64,000 nt of DNA, from positions 4,253,501 to 4,317,500 of the forward strand of contig CM076142.1 in NCBI GenBank assembly GCA_038025085.1, given 5' to 3'. Positions 16,035 through 29,500 of the stretch are shown here, one piece after another (within the stretch, counting starts at the first letter, position 1; the number at the start of each line of letters is the position of its first letter). A model generated the notes under the pieces. That model did no database searches. It was not told where the DNA came from and was given only the letters and a program-made list of their open reading frames with translations. The stretch is from Tetragonia tetragonoides. Its lineage: Eukaryota; Streptophyta; Magnoliopsida; Caryophyllales; Aizoaceae. Made by a program: the position numbers and the translations under genes.

Positions 16035-19000
16035 CTAGAAATACGTCCCTTCCGGAGGTGGAACGAGTTTCCGGTTTTGGGGTGCAGCCATTTCTTTCCT
16101 CAGCTGGGTCAGAATGTCCTCCATAGTGAATTCCCTTTGCCAATTTGCAAGCATGCCAAACTTCTTTGGTTCAACCTGCCATGCATTTCTAATGTTAGCA
16201 GACTCCAACAATCAACATACATCATAGAATCAAAGATAGATCCACAAATCATAAATAACATTTCGTTCATAACTTCCAGAAGCAAAAAAATAACATGACA
16301 AATCTGCAAGACAAGATGATATATAATATTCAATAAACAAATAAAGCCATTTTTTTCACGTTCAGCATAATGCATACTTGAAAGTAAACAGTGGAATAAA
16401 ATAAATACATCAGCTGCTCATGCATACTGTCAAAGAACATGGTTCCCAGATGTATATTTATCTAATTATCTCTATGAAAGTCGAAGTTAAATTATGAGAT
16501 GATTCTGCCTTCATGCTGGAATATTAGGCTTTAGTGTAATTCTCTAGAGTTGAGCAAACCATATGAACTTTGACACACAATAAGACAACAGAAATCAACT
16601 AATATGGCCCCAGTATGAGAAGTATGCTACCATATTGTCCAACTATATCATTATTGTCAAGAAGATGCACATGCTTCACTGCTGAAGTCCCGATCACCTT
16701 AAAAGGACGGGCAGAGTAGGATATAGGACCAAACATGCACATAAACACACTAGCTAGCATAAGTCTAATCATTACCACTCCACTCTCAGGATTCACAGAA
16801 GTCATGTTGACTCGTGTGTGGAAGCGAACACTAGGGGGTTTCTCTGGATAATCTCTGTCGCAGAAGAGCTTCAATTGATAAATGCGGCCTTCATGTACAG
16901 TCTGGAAAAAAAACACTGCAAATATTCAATAAAAATTGATACCGAAAAAAAAAAAAAATCAGTCCATACAACAAGACATCCCCTAATCAACGCTGTGACT
17001 TAGCAGCATTAGAAACTCCACCTAACAATTTAATATAATAGACATACAAACTGACTGCAGAGGAAAACTAGTACAACAGCAAGGATTATTTGAAGCCGCC
17101 TGCATGGGAGGGTAAGAAGTTGCAAGTTCTTTGATCCGAGCAGACAGAAAACTGGTCTCCTAGAAATGAGCTTAACATATTACTACAGCAGGTGTGCTTA
17201 GTCCATGATCAACCCGATCAATTGGTATGGAATTCTTCTAAGGATGGTCTATTTTCAGTTAGAACCATGAGAAGTGAATTAATTCGTGCTAGACATATAC
17301 CCAACTGTTTTGATAATGTAAGAGGGATTTGGGTAAATGTGGCTCCCCCAAAGGTTGAAACTTTTGCTTGGTTAGCATGTTTGGAGAGATTAAAAACCAA
17401 GGATAAACTAGCAGGGATGGGAGTAAATATTGAAAGTGTTGTGTGTGTACTGAGCAATGAAGAGAACGAGTCAGTGAACCATATGTTTATACACTGTAAG
17501 TTAGCTAAAGCAATTTGGGATAGGTGGCTACAATTGTGGGAGGTGTCATGGTGTAAACCAAATACTCTACTGGAGTTCTTCACGCAGTTTGGACTCTTGG
17601 TGACAGGTGCTCATTTCTCTAAGGTTTGGAAGACAATGTTTTTTGTTGTTATTTGGACTCTTTGGCGTGAACGTAATGATCGGTTATTCAGAGACAAACA
17701 AAGCACTTTTGAGGAGATTTGTGAGTTAATTCTGCTTCGAATGGGTTGGTGGATCAAAGCATGGGACTCTAGCTTTCCCTACTCGCCTCAAGAGGTAACG
17801 CATAATCCAAGGTGTCTCAAGGTTCGATATCCAAGCAAGAAAGTGCAGGTTCGATTGCAGTGGGTGCCTCCTTGTAGTGGTTGTCTCAAATGGAATGTCG
17901 ATGCGTCGGTTAAGGACGGTGTGGCAGCAATTGGTGGTGTGCTTCGTGATTGGGAGGAGAACTTTAGATGCATTTTTTCTAAGCGAGTGGCGAGTTGTGA
18001 GATCAACAAAGCGGAGGTTCTTGCTATTTTATTTGCCCTTGAAACGTCAGCTCACAAGGAGTGGGTTTCTCACGTAGAATTAATTGTGGAATCGGACTCC
18101 CTCAATGCAGTTGCGTGGAGTAATGCTAAGGTAAGAGGGCCTTGGGATTTGCGGTTTGAACTCAATAGGATACGTATGTACTTGTCTGCATGGTCAAAAC
18201 TTACCATTGTCCATAGAGGGAGGAGTGCAAATAATATCGCTGATGGTTTGGCTAAACAGGGCCTAGGTAGAGCAGAGGGGATGTGTGCTTGGTTGTGAGT
18301 ATCGGTGTGTCTATGCTTGGAGTATTGTAACTTGTTGTAAGGTGTGGTGGGATATTTGATTCGATGTGTTTTCTAACACTAACTTGAGCATATGATTATT
18401 GTGGCTCTATCTTCACTCTTCCTAGAAGGTGGGAGATAGATCTACTAATGATGCTAGTATAAGTTAGTGTTTTCCCTTGTACTCTATTTTTTGCAAGGTT
18501 GAATAAAATGAATACTATTGATCAAAAAAAAAAAAAGTTACATTACTTACACACGACACACAGTTCATGTTACTCAATAATTAATAGGACACAGGAGGAA
18601 AGGACCTCAATAATACTAGATTCTGACCTTGCTCATTGCATCACATTTACTCAACATTTTGATGGGAGATATTCTATGCAGAAAACCATTCATAAAGCTT
18701 GTGTATTCAAAATAACTAGGAATAATCCAACTATGAAAACTGAAGACATTAAGATCCCAAATAAATAAATATATAACTCATACACAACTGATATTATTAA
18801 TAAAACACAGAGAACTGAAACAAGAACAATGCAACTCACATTGTGAGGGCCAATTATTGTACCCGTCCAAGAACGCATGTAGATATCTTCACCATCATCC
18901 ATCCCATAGCTGACACTTCCATCTCCAATCCCTTTCTCACCACGTTCAAGTTCTTCCAGCAACCTAAAGTTTCTAGGAACTGTGACATAAACCAAGTAAC

Positions 19001-20112
19001 ATTAAAACACTCATACTAGCTATTATCCTTATCTAGAAGACTAGAAAGCTGTAGCATGAAAATTTTCACCTTAAAAGCACTATATGATGCCCAGTTACCT
19101 CAAGATTATAAACATTTCTTTGTTCTATGCACATGAAAAAGCAATTGGATATTTAGCCATGTGATATGGAATAGACATTGAAGAGGGTACCAAACTAAAC
19201 ATTTGCAATCTATTTCCTCGACTAGTCGATACAAAGTACAAAAGCAATAACTCAAAACTTTATCATATTCTATCTTGTCCACTGATGGAGTGATGGTGTA
19301 GGTTTAATGCCAAGCTATAAGGCTTTCAGAGTATCACCGATTTCTAAACGATATCACATTTTCATATCTAGCCATAACGCACAATTTAATTCCTCTCCAA
19401 CCCTCGCACACAAACAATACATGGCAACCCCATAACCTTCAGGATCTTTACCTATAAAATAAGATAACTACAAATAAAAAAGGCTAAGGTATTCCATCAT
19501 GCTTTCAAACATTTGGTTCGAACCTCATTGAATTATCCCTTACAGTTACTGACATAAACAAGATTGATTAACATGGATTAGTACAACACGAATATCTGTG
19601 AAAGAAGGGTCTATGGTTTATTAGATACCTATGATGATTACTTTGAAGAACAATTCCTATAACTATTCTTCGAACATCAACAACAAAGAACAACAGAACT
19701 AATCCCCCAAAACTAAACTACCCAAACATAACGCAAATTGTCGAATAAACCAAAATAAACTACTAACAATCAATTTCTCTTCCCAAATTCAATAAATCAA
19801 ACCAAACACACCATAAACCCTAGCTTGACTAGATCCAGCTCGTTCAATCCATCATAATAACAACTAACAAGCAAAATTAACTCAAAATCCACATCAATAA
19901 ACAATCGATCAAGAACAAAACCACCACTGATGTTCACTCAATTTTATAGAAACCACGAGTCAAACACAACATTTGACGATAGATTACAACATTCACAATC
20001 AAAAGAAAAGTTTGCAAATTCTTTGACAGTAAAATTGAGAAGAAGAAAAAAATGAGAAGAAATTGAGCAATAACTTACCAACAACGTTGGATCCACCTGA
20101 ACCAATCGTCAT
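16035..20112 (-). CDS. UEV1: Ubiquitin-conjugating enzyme E2 variant 1 (UEV1/MMZ, MMS2 family)
   Basis: Four exons on the minus strand (20112-20079, 18979-18840, 16901-16776, 16175-16035) join in frame with GT-AG introns and give 146 residues, the length of Arabidopsis UEV1C/UEV1D. Exon 1 gives [11 protein letters not shown]. Exon 2 carries [34 protein letters not shown] and the SWTGTIIGP core. Exon 3 has [17 protein letters not shown] and VRFHTRVNM. Exon 4 has [20 protein letters not shown]. The catalytic cysteine of true E2s is absent, as in all UEVs. The family partners UBC13/UBC35-36 to build K63-linked ubiquitin chains in DNA-damage tolerance and signalling. A (GA)n tract at 20150-20179 lies in the leader, and a weak TATA-like TTTATAC sits near 20258. 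Intron 2 contains a LINE in the opposite orientation. A broken copy of the locus lies at 23049-30330. Confidence 0.95.
17185..18536 (+). mobile_element. 5'-truncated LINE with zf-RVT and RNase H domains, in UEV1 intron 2
   Basis: An open frame at 17192-18298 (368 codons, read through from the truncated 5' end) carries the zinc-binding segment that follows reverse transcriptase in plant LINEs ([39 protein letters not shown]). An RNase H domain follows ([35 protein letters not shown]), with all acidic positions present. A short 3' UTR and a poly(A) run (18524-18536) follow. Reverse transcriptase and endonuclease are lost by 5' truncation. The long unbroken frame suggests a fairly young insertion. 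It lies antisense to UEV1 and is absent from the duplicated copy of this intron near 23460. No convincing target duplication was found. Confidence 0.85.
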
Positions 20113-20145
20113 TTTGGAGAGATCAAATTGAAAATCCAGTGGGAC

Positions 20146-20182
<37 letters not shown>

Positions 20183-21535
20183 GGGAAGGTAGAAGAGGTT
20201 TTGGGAAAGGGTTGCGTGAGAAGGGTGAAGGGAGAGAGAGTGACCAAGCAATTTGTATAAATTCGGACGGAAATAAGAATTTTGCTCTTCGTTTATGTTT
20301 GTGGGTGGATTCCAGTATATTTCGCTTTTGTTTTTGTTTTTGGTTTTGGTTTTTGTTTTTTCACCGAGTTGCATTTGCAATACTCTATCGGTTCCAAAAT
20401 AGTCACATGTATCACTTACTCGTACTTTTTTGCTCATCAAATGTGAGTGAATGAACATTGAGTCCTCCCTAATTATATCAAATTCGAACTCTCGTATTAA
20501 TATCGAATAAAATTTTTAGAAGTCTGTGATTACTACACAAGAAGAATAGGAAATCAAAACGATGATTTTACCTCGCCAAACTACTCGAGAGTAATTTTGG
20601 AATCAACCATCACCGCCGGTCACATCCTTCACTTATATGCATTTCGGACCCAAGTCAAAACCTCATTGACTCACATGTATTACTATATTGTTCAAATTGA
20701 TCAAAAATAGTCTGTTTTTTCCTTGCTTTGTAGTGCTTCTTTAAAATCGTCTGTATTACACAGAAAAAATACGTCACGTGATGTATAACGAACCATGTAT
20801 ACTAATATTGGGACATTTATTGATGGAGAATTTGCACCATTTGCATTTTGTTTTGCGTAATTGCATTTTCAGTGGTTTGTGGCATCTAACAAAGCCAGGA
20901 AAAAAGTTAAAGGATAGAATAATGTGAGAACCAATGGGCCATTCACTTTATGATCATAAGCTCAAGTGGGCCGGGATGTTATTCCCATGTACTCCTCCAT
21001 GATGTATACTGGGCCTTCAAAGTGGAGCTGAGCACTAATCTTTCGCATGCCTTCTTAACTAATCAGGCAATCGAAACACAAAACTTCTAATGTGTGGCAA
21101 CAATGGCAAATGGCATCTTATTGTGTCACTGTCATTTTATCACCATATAAAACTCTTATTGTCTATTTGTCTTCAGTAATCGGTAATCCGAACACAAAGC
21201 TTCTGATATGTGGCAAACGAGATACGACCCTTTTCAATCAATCTCTATCAAAATAGAAAAAGAAAGAAAAATTAAAGGCTGAAACACTGCGCATATGGAA
21301 TTATTAGTGCCGGAGCATTGCAACACACAAATCGTACCTTTTATATATATCAAAAATACTATATTGAAGTGAACCAGCAATCAGTCATCTAACTTCAACC
21401 CATAAATTGAAACATAAGGTGTAATTAAATGTGGGGAGATTAGAATTGAAGGATGCTACAAACAAAAGGCAAAACGTATGTGATCCATTGTTCCAGCCAT
21501 TAAACCAACGCGGTAACTCTTCTTCCCTGAAGCCT
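20113..21535. promoter_or_regulatory. UEV1 leader/promoter and spacer to the kelch-like gene
   Basis: The (GA)n tract at 20150-20179 (CT-rich on the UEV1 coding strand) is a typical plant leader feature. Upstream of it, 20320-20360 is a TTTTG-rich tract. Near 21060 and 21178 a ~40-bp segment (AATC..GTAATCCGAACACAAAGCTTCTGATATGTGGC and variant) occurs twice, 118 bp apart. I see no gene here. Confidence 0.5.
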
Positions 21536-22709
21536 TCATCCTAAGCTCCTCCCTTTCGTATACGTTCCTCCTTTCCTTCGTCTCATCCTCCATTGTCGTC
21601 GAATAATCACCATTATAATCTTGGCACTATAAACCTCAAAAGCAACCACTTCGACATAGCAGTAAACAGGCTTTGAAAGATCATCATGATTAATATAATC
21701 ATAATCATGGTAGCCGGGCGAATAATCTTGCCAGCGATCAACAGGCTTATCAAGACCAGCAAATACCATATACAACTCATTTTCAACTGCTGAAGGAACA
21801 AAATATGTTTGAACACAGTGCAGCGTTAGAGGATACTCAGGGGCTGGCTTTATTTCAGTTTCATTGACACAGAGATATCCATCAGTTGAAAAATCGAAAC
21901 TGTATGCACGCAATGCTCCTCCCCATTCGGTTGAGAAACCATACAACAATGGCGACGACGATGATGATGAAGAACAATTAACATCACTCGGATTCAAACT
22001 TCGAGCTAGCTCGTAAAAAGGTAACTCCTTGGAGCTCACGTGCTTCCAAACTTGGTTATGTAAATCAAAAGCATAGGTGCCATAATCCCTCACTGATATC
22101 AATATCTTAGACCCATAAACCGCCCATGAATGAACAGAGTAAGTACTCGATTGAGACTCCTCAAAATTAGGCAGCGGAAGTGGAGACCAACGACGATCAG
22201 CACCATTGCCAGTAGAACTAATATCAAGGACCTCAAAGTTGAGTTTCGGGTCGGAAAATCTGCACCAACCGTCAGGATCGATGTTGCGAGACAATGCGTA
22301 GAGATTGGAGCCAACAGAGATCAAAATAGGTTTATGCATGCCAGAATTCAAAGAAGGGCAACTGGAAATTTTGCCGGAGAGAACATCAAAGACGAAAACC
22401 TTCATGGATTTCTTAGCAATAATACCGAAATTGTTATCGTTACTTTCTTCGTAGGTGAGTCCCCCGGCCATGTACAAATTGGATCCCACTGCTATGAAGG
22501 ACATATCAGATGGGAAAGTCTCTCTTTCTCCTGTCCTAAAAATTGGCTTAGGGATATCACCAATATTATTTCCGTCCAAGTCGTAGTTTTTGTTTTCAAC
22601 TTCTTTATCAGGAAGATCTGATTCAGAGAGAGTATAAAGACCTAGAATGGGGGTCATCAGGCTCTGACATCAACAGAAACAATCGCCCATTCTTGGAGTG
22701 GGACGCCAT
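21536..22709 (-). pseudogene. Kelch/beta-propeller-like protein gene with a frameshifted N-terminus
   Basis: A continuous frame at 22657-21536 (373 residues) has kelch-type blades: FIAVGSNLYMAGG, MKVFVFDVLSGK, PILISVGSNLYAL, FEVLDI...RRWSPLPLP, SWAVYGSKILISV and YAFDLHNQVWKHV. It resembles plant kelch-repeat proteins, but no F-box is visible. The likely true start is the well-placed ATG at 22709 (ATCATGG), beginning MASHSKNGRLFLLMSEPDD. That frame reaches a stop within a CTCTCT run near 22625, whereas the main frame continues from the same run. Loss of one CT pair would explain the break. Either the copy is mutated, or it now starts at the inner ATG at 22657. The C-terminus is basic and low in complexity (RRQWRMRRRKGG). 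Function is not assigned. Confidence 0.6.
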
Positions 22710-23048
22710 GATCAGTTGAACTTGGAAGGTTTTAGCGTATCAAAGTACCAACCCTAAATGTACTCACTACTCCCTAAAGAACTTTTATAGTGTTTTAAAC
22801 TCGATTCAAGACTCTAATGGGCCAAGTACCAGCAATAGACTTCTCACAGTCAAGGTAACTTCCGATTAACCCAAAAGACAAATAACCAACCTAAAGGCCA
22901 CATTCGGGTCGGAACTCCTCGGGGTACATGACACCCACAAAATTAGAGGAGGTAACTTCCCTAGTAGTTTATACTACAAGGCTTAGGAGATTTCACTCTA
23001 GCTGGTCGATGTGGGACACTACTTTCATCATCTTTCTTTGCCTCTCCC
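22710..23048. other. Spacer upstream of the kelch-like gene
   Basis: This is the probable promoter of the kelch-like gene on the minus strand. It contains GGTCGGAACTCCTCGGGG and GTCGATGTGGGAC, of a kind often seen in dispersed plant repeats, but I could not define boundaries. Confidence 0.35.
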
Positions 23049-24099
23049 CTTCAGCTGATAATTGTGGCCTGCATGAACAGTCTGAAACAAAACACGAGCA
23101 AATATTCAAAAAGAAAGCCAGTGAGTTAACAGTCGAACATGTACAACATGAGACATCTCCAATCAACATTAACCCATAGCAGACAGCACTAATTAACTTC
23201 CTCCAACTAATAATATAATCACATCACCAATCCCTGTAAGATGAGAGGCCAAAATTAGAAAGCAACTGAAGCATGAAGGCATAATGTTATTACTTACTCG
23301 AGGTGCATGTGGTGCAAAGAGAAGATATAGGCAGATTTAGACACAAAACAATCTGACTGCTGAGGGAAACTAGTACATAAGTAAGAACTAGCTGAAGCTG
23401 CCTGCATTGCGTGGACGGGGGAAGAACGAAGTTGCAAGCTCTCTGATTAAGATAAGACACAAAATGGACAGGATAAGTTATGCATGAAACCTTTTTGAAT
23501 TCTTCAATAATGGACAGGATAATGCTAAGAGTTCCTCAGTCCGCCACATTAAATTCTGTCGTAGCTCATTATATTACATTTACCCAGAATTTTGACTAGA
23601 GAACAATGTATTATGGATTCCACACAGAAAACCATTCATAGAACTTTTGTCATAAAAAAAACTAGGAAAAATTCAACCATGACAGCACATTATGATCACA
23701 AAGTAAATAAAAAGAATAATGTATAAGTTATGCACAACTTGTATTATACAAAGAAAACTGAGATAAGTAACTCGCAACTCACGTTGTGAAGGGAATTTAT
23801 TGTACGGCCGGCCAAGAGAGCATGCAAATATCATCACCATCATCCAACCGATAGCTGGCACTTCCATCTCCAATCCCTGCTAGCTTCTCATAATGTTCAA
23901 CTTCTTCCCGCAACTTAAAAAGTTCTAGGAACGCTATGAGGAAAAAAGACCTATGATCACATTTACGACATACATACCAACTAATATTGTCACCTGAAAA
24001 GACCTAATTACCTCAAATAGAAGGATAACTATTTCGTTTCGCAGAGAATAGAACATATAATATCAATTGGATATTATAGAAAATAAGACAACTGCAGTT

Positions 24100-24160
24100 T
24101 GTATATGTGTGTGTGTGTGTGTCTGAGTGCGTGAGTGTGTGTGTGTGCGAGCGCGCACAT
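24100..24160. repeat. Imperfect (GT)n microsatellite
   Basis: GTGTGTGTGTGTGTGTCTGAG-type tract with CGAGCGCGCAC at the right edge, inside the UEV1 pseudogene block. Confidence 0.85.
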
Positions 24161-24317
24161 ATAGAGATATGGGAAGGTTAAACCCCTAATACAGTGGAAA
24201 ATAGCAAGTAGATTCAAACACGAGTTGCTAGAACGACAAACCAACATGCCTACCACTCCAGCAGGCTACCACTATGCTTCAATGCACTTGAGCAAAAGTG
24301 TAGGTAATCATGATACT

Positions 24318-24446
24318 TAATAGGGAATTAGAATTAGAATAGGAAACTAATTCTGTATATATCTTCTGTAACCCTAAATACACTCATATATATATATGTG
24401 CCAGGCTCCCATATTGGGGTAAGCCATCCAGTATAATTTCTGTACA
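24318..24446 (+). repeat. Copia-1 left (5') LTR
   Basis: The 129-bp repeat begins right after the ATACT duplication and ends CTGTACA. The first T lacks the following GT found in the right LTR. It contains a (TA)n segment at 24389-24400. Confidence 0.9.
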
Positions 24447-24529
24447 TAGTATCACAGCACAGGTCTCCTAAATAAAACTCCCACCCGCCTCCCTTGCAAA
24501 CCCTGCCTTCTTCGTTACGTCTTCGATCC

Positions 24530-27500
24530 ATGGATCCTAACGCCTCCCTTCCTCTGTCAACCATGGCTACTACCTCTGTTGCTGAGTTAGTCGTACCTTC
24601 AACACCACAAAATTCATCCTTTTCCTCGGCCGTGTTTGAGGCGGGCTCTTCGTCTCATCCACGAACGCCTCCAGGGTTTCATGCGGGTATGAGTCAGCCT
24701 CTCTTCTCGGCTGCCCCCATCTCCTGGGGTTTCTCTCAGCCTTCCGTGCCTACTTCTCTTTTTCCCTCCACTCAACCTGTTATGTCTACTGTTCCACTTT
24801 CAACTCCTCCCACCTTTTCTTTTCCTTATGTCTCAGGTCTCTCCAATTCTGTTTTGGGTGGCTATGCCAGCCAAAACCTTGATTCCTTCGACCCTCTACA
24901 TGACGGACTTCCCCCCTTTGTCTCTAATGTGTGGTCGGTTAACGTCAAGAATCATGTTACTATTACTCTACCTGCAACCGAGGACTTCCTTCCATGGCGT
25001 ACCCAATTTACCGCATTCTTGGTTATGCACAATTTATCGGGGTTGGTTGACGGCTCTATCACAGCTCCTCCTCGAGTCATTCTTGACAATACCGGTCTGC
25101 AACGTCCGAACCCATCGTTTCATACTTGGCTGCGTCTCGACCAGTGTGTTCGCTCTTGGCTTTTTGCCACACTCTCTCGCGAACTACTAGCCGAGGTCCA
25201 TGAGGTGGTGCATTCGGCACAAATATGGCAACGCCTCGACTCGTTTCAATACGGCCAGCCTTGCTCGTATGGTCGAACTCAAGCAGTCTCTCAGTAATAT
25301 CCGCAAAGGAGAAACAGAACCTGTTGATGATTATTTAAGAAGGATCAAAACTATTGCTAATTCCTTGGCCTCCATTAACGCTCCGGTTGACGAGCTCGAG
25401 CTACTGCAGGACACAATCAGTGGCCTCACTTCTAATTTTGAGCCACTGATTACTGCCATTACATATGTCCCTGGTCAAGTTTCGTTCGACGACATAAAGG
25501 CTCGTTTGATACACTATGAGCAGCGTCTGCACCAGCTCCATGATCGTGACTCACAGGCCCCTATACATCAAGCCTTTGCGGCTTCAGCAACTACCAATGC
25601 AGGGGGTGCTTCGAATGCGACTTCCAATGCTTCCCAAGGTCGTGGAAATCAAGGCCTAGGCCAAAACCGAGGAGGTGGTCGCAACAATAATGGTCGAGGT
25701 CGTGGTCGTGGTGGTCGAGGATGGAATAACAACAATAATCGTGGTCGTGGCAATCACAACAACAACCAGGGAGCGTCGACATCCAATAATAATGGTTTGA
25801 CAGCTTCTTGTAATTCGGTTTTGTTATCATTGAGTTACTGTAATGTGCCCCATGCTTCTAACGTGTCTTCCTTTTCAGGCAACAACATCACCTTTGACGG
25901 AGTTTTGGGCTCCGCCCCTACTAATCAATTGCGATGTCTTATTTGCTATTATACTGGTCACCCCGCCTCTCAATGTCCTTTCAGGGTTCAGAGTACTCCA
26001 GCTGCTCCTTCGGCTCCATCCTTTGCTACTCTCTCAACTGGCGATGCAAATGACGCTCTTTGGTATCCTGACACCGCTACTTCCGCTCACATGACTCCCA
26101 ATGATGGTATGTTTTTCTCACAAAAACCTTACCATGGACGCATAGTCATCACTGTTGCTAATGGTACACAAATTCCAGTTAATAAAATTGGTCAAATTAA
26201 ATTAAATACTAAACCTAAGCCACTGTTTTTGAAGTCTGTATATCATGTGCCTCAGTTGAAGCATAATTTATTATCCATTAAGCAACTTTGTGACGAAAAT
26301 AATTGTGATGCAAACTTTGACTCATCTTCCTTGCGTATAAAGGACAAGAGAACGGGGGAGGTGCTTCTTCGGGCGTCCAGTAATGGCAATGTCTACCCCA
26401 TCATCGTACCTGTCGAGTCCTTTCACCCTGCTTTGTTGTCGGTTCATGAGTCTACAGCAGTCTGGCACAAGCGTCTAGGACATGCAAGCTCCAAGGTCTT
26501 AGCTAGTCTTCGGAAACATCAAGGTCTTAGTATTGCTCATAGGCTTTCTTTAGATTGTGTCTCCTGTAAGCTTGGCAAGTCGATTAAATTACCTTTTGAC
26601 GATGTGGATCACTTATTTGATAAACACTTACAGCTTATTCATTCGGATGTATGGCAATCGCCTATAATGTCTAATTTGGGTTTTAAATATTATGTTGTCT
26701 TTGTGGATGATTATTCTCGCTATGCTTGGCTATATCCAATGAAATATAAGTCTGAGGTATATGAGCATTTTTGCAATTTCCAGCGTTTAGTTGAAAATTT
26801 ATTTGATTGCAAAATAAAATTATTTCAAAGTGATGGTGGGCGAGAATTTGATAATAAACCTCTTGTTAAATATTTTGTGCAAAATGGGATTTATTTTCAA
26901 AAGTCATGTCCTGGGACGTCTGAACAAAACGGTGTAGCCGAGCACAAGCATCGGCATATTCTAGAGATGACTCGCACCATGCTTGTTGAGGCGTCCATGC
27001 CGGGACAATTTTGGGTTGACGCTGCCTATACTTCTATATTTGTTATTAATCGTCTTCCTACTCCTATTCTTGGTGATGTATCCCCGTTTGAAAACTTATT
27101 TGGAAAATCACCAAATTATAATTTCTTACGTGTTTTTGGCACTGAATGTTTTCCTCATTTGACGGTGTCCCCACCTCACAAACTCGCGCCTCGATCTATT
27201 CGTTGTGTTTTCATTGGGTATGCTCCACATTACAAAGGTTATCGCTGCCTTAACCCCACTACGGGGCGTGTCTATGTTAGTCGGCATGTTCAATTTCATG
27301 AACATGTTTTCCCATATCGTCAGCTTGTGCCTTCTAGACCGTCTCTTGATGTGTCAAGTCATGATACCTGTCCATCTTTACTCTTGTCACAATCTAAGCC
27401 TACTGTAACAAAGCAGACCATGTCGTCTTCCTTACCCATGCCTTCGGTTGAAAAGTCGTCAAGCGCTCTCCCCGTGGTCTCTGCTCCTTTGCCTATGTCG

Positions 27501-29495
27501 ACCGCCCTTAACGTGGTTGCGCCCTCCGCTGCCACTACATCGAGTGCTGCTGCCCTCACGACGAGTCCTCGTACATCGTCACCTGAGTCACGCAGTGACT
27601 CTCTTGCACCTGTCAATCTATCTCCAGCGTCATCTCCGTCCCTTGTGTCGTCCCCTGGTCAGGTCGTGTCTCCCACTGTGAGTCAGGTCCAAGTGTCTTG
27701 TACCCCTACTGCCGGTGATGCTCTGTCATCGCCTATGTCCCCTGGTGACGTGCAGCTTAGCACCTCTCCTGGTTCGTTGTCTGTGTCTCCCTCTCCGCAA
27801 GTTGAGACATCTCCCTCTCAGCATGTTGAGACATCTCTTTTGCATATGTCCTCTGGCCCCCAGCCTACTTCACATCACATGGTCACCACTCACCCGTTCT
27901 AAACTTGGGATTACCAAACCCAAGAAAATATTTTCTTTGCAAACTGAGGTAACTGTTGATCCGACTTCATTTACGGTGGCTAATAAGGATCCAAAATGGC
28001 GGCAAGCCATGGCGGATGAATTTAATGCTTTATTGGAAAATAATACATGGGATCTTGTACCTTATAGCGACAATATGAATGTGGTGTCCTGTAAGTGGGT
28101 TTATAAAACAAAATTTAATTCTGATGGGACGATTGAGCGGCATAAGGCGAGGTTAGTTGCCAGAGGGATTCATCAAATTGCTGGTATCGATTTTCAGGAG
28201 ACGTTTAGTCCTGTGGTCAAACCGACTACTGTCCGTCTTATACTTTCCATTGTTGTGTCTTGTGGTTGGACTATTCGTCAACTCGATGTCAAAAATGCTT
28301 TTTTGCATGGGTACTTGAATGAGGAGGTTTACATGTCTCAACCTCCTGGTTTGTTCATCCTCAGTACCCCAACCATGTTTGCAAGCTTAAACGTTCTATC
28401 TATGGTCTTAAACAAGCCCCCAGGGCATGGTATCATCGTTTTAGCACATTTCTTGTGCAATTGGGGTTTATATGCAGCAAATGTGATACTAGTATGTTTG
28501 TCTATCGTGCTGGATCCTTTATAGTTATTCTCTTGCTGTATGTTGATGATATCATTCTTACTAGTAATTCTCCCAAGCTCTTATCCAGTCTTATAGACCG
28601 TCTTAGTACTGAATTTGCTATGAAAGACTTGGGCGACCTACATTATTTTCTAGGGGTTCAGGCGGTACGGACATCCATGGGTCTGTTTCTCTCCCAGCAC
28701 AAATATGTCACAGACCTTCTACAAAAATTCCACCTTCATATTGTTAAATCTGATCGTACCCCAGTTGTTTCTCGGACCACATTATCTTTGTCAGATGGTG
28801 AATTGCTTGCCGATCCCACTGAATATAGAAGCATGGTTGGGGCTTTGCAGTACTTGACTATAACTCGACCTGATATTGCTTATGCTGTTAATATGGTGTC
28901 TCAATTTATGCATGCTCCTCGTACTGCTCACTTACATGCTGCCAAGCGCATTTTCAGGTACCTTGCAAGCACGATAGATCATGGGCTTATTATGCATTCT
29001 GGCAAAGCACCATCTGTTATTGTTGCCTATTCTGATGCAAATTGGGCAGGTTGTCCAGACACTCGCCGCTCGACCACAGGTTATGCTGTATTTTTAGGCT
29101 CCAATTTAATATCCTGGCGCAGTAAGAAACAACCCACGGTGTCTAAGTCTTCTACGGAAGCTGAGTATCGCTCTGTTGCCTACTCTGTTGCTGAAACACT
29201 TTTTGTTCGCCACCTCCTACTTGAGATTGGCCTTTGTCTTCGTCGGCCTACTACGGTTTATTGTGACAATGTAAGTGCTACGTACATGTCTGTCAATCCT
29301 GTTTTGCATGATCGTAGCAAGCACATTGACGTTGACTATCATTTTGTGCGTGAACAAGTTGCCAATGGTTCGTTGGTGGTCCGTTATGTTCCTACTAAGT
29401 TTCAGCTTGCTGATATCTTCACCAAAGGGTTGTCTTCTCAACAATTTTCGTACTTAAAAGATAAATTGTCAGTGTGTACACCTCTAACAGTTTGA
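24530..29495 (+). pseudogene. Copia-1 gag-pol, broken by at least three frameshifts
   Basis: The reading frame starts at the ATG at 24530 (MDPNASLPLS). The order is gag; a CCHC zinc knuckle near 25931 (CLICYYTGHPASQC); protease near 26060; integrase with HHCC and D-D-E positions (HSDVW, QSDGG, NGVAEH); reverse transcriptase with YVDD near 28538; and RNase H (YSDANWAGCPDTRR, SSTEAEYRS, FTKGLSS). This is the Copia order. Frame breaks lie at about 25240-25290 (gag), about 27885-27900 (before reverse transcriptase, apparently a 7-base insertion relative to Copia-2) and about 28350 (within reverse transcriptase, one base lost). The protease motif reads DTAT where D-S/T-G-A is expected, so a key glycine is replaced. 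The copy cannot make a full polyprotein. Confidence 0.9.
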
Positions 29496-29500
29496 GGGGG

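Noticed and set aside
17218..18077. Additional open frames overlapping the LINE in UEV1 intron 2
   Set aside because: They are shadows of the zf-RVT/RNase H frame on the plus strand.
17192..18298. RNase H protein as an independent host gene
   Set aside because: The domain order (zf-RVT then RNase H), 5' truncation, poly(A) tail and intronic position identify a LINE remnant.
22130..22621. Plus-strand 163-codon frame
   Set aside because: It is antisense to the kelch-like gene and has no recognisable motif.
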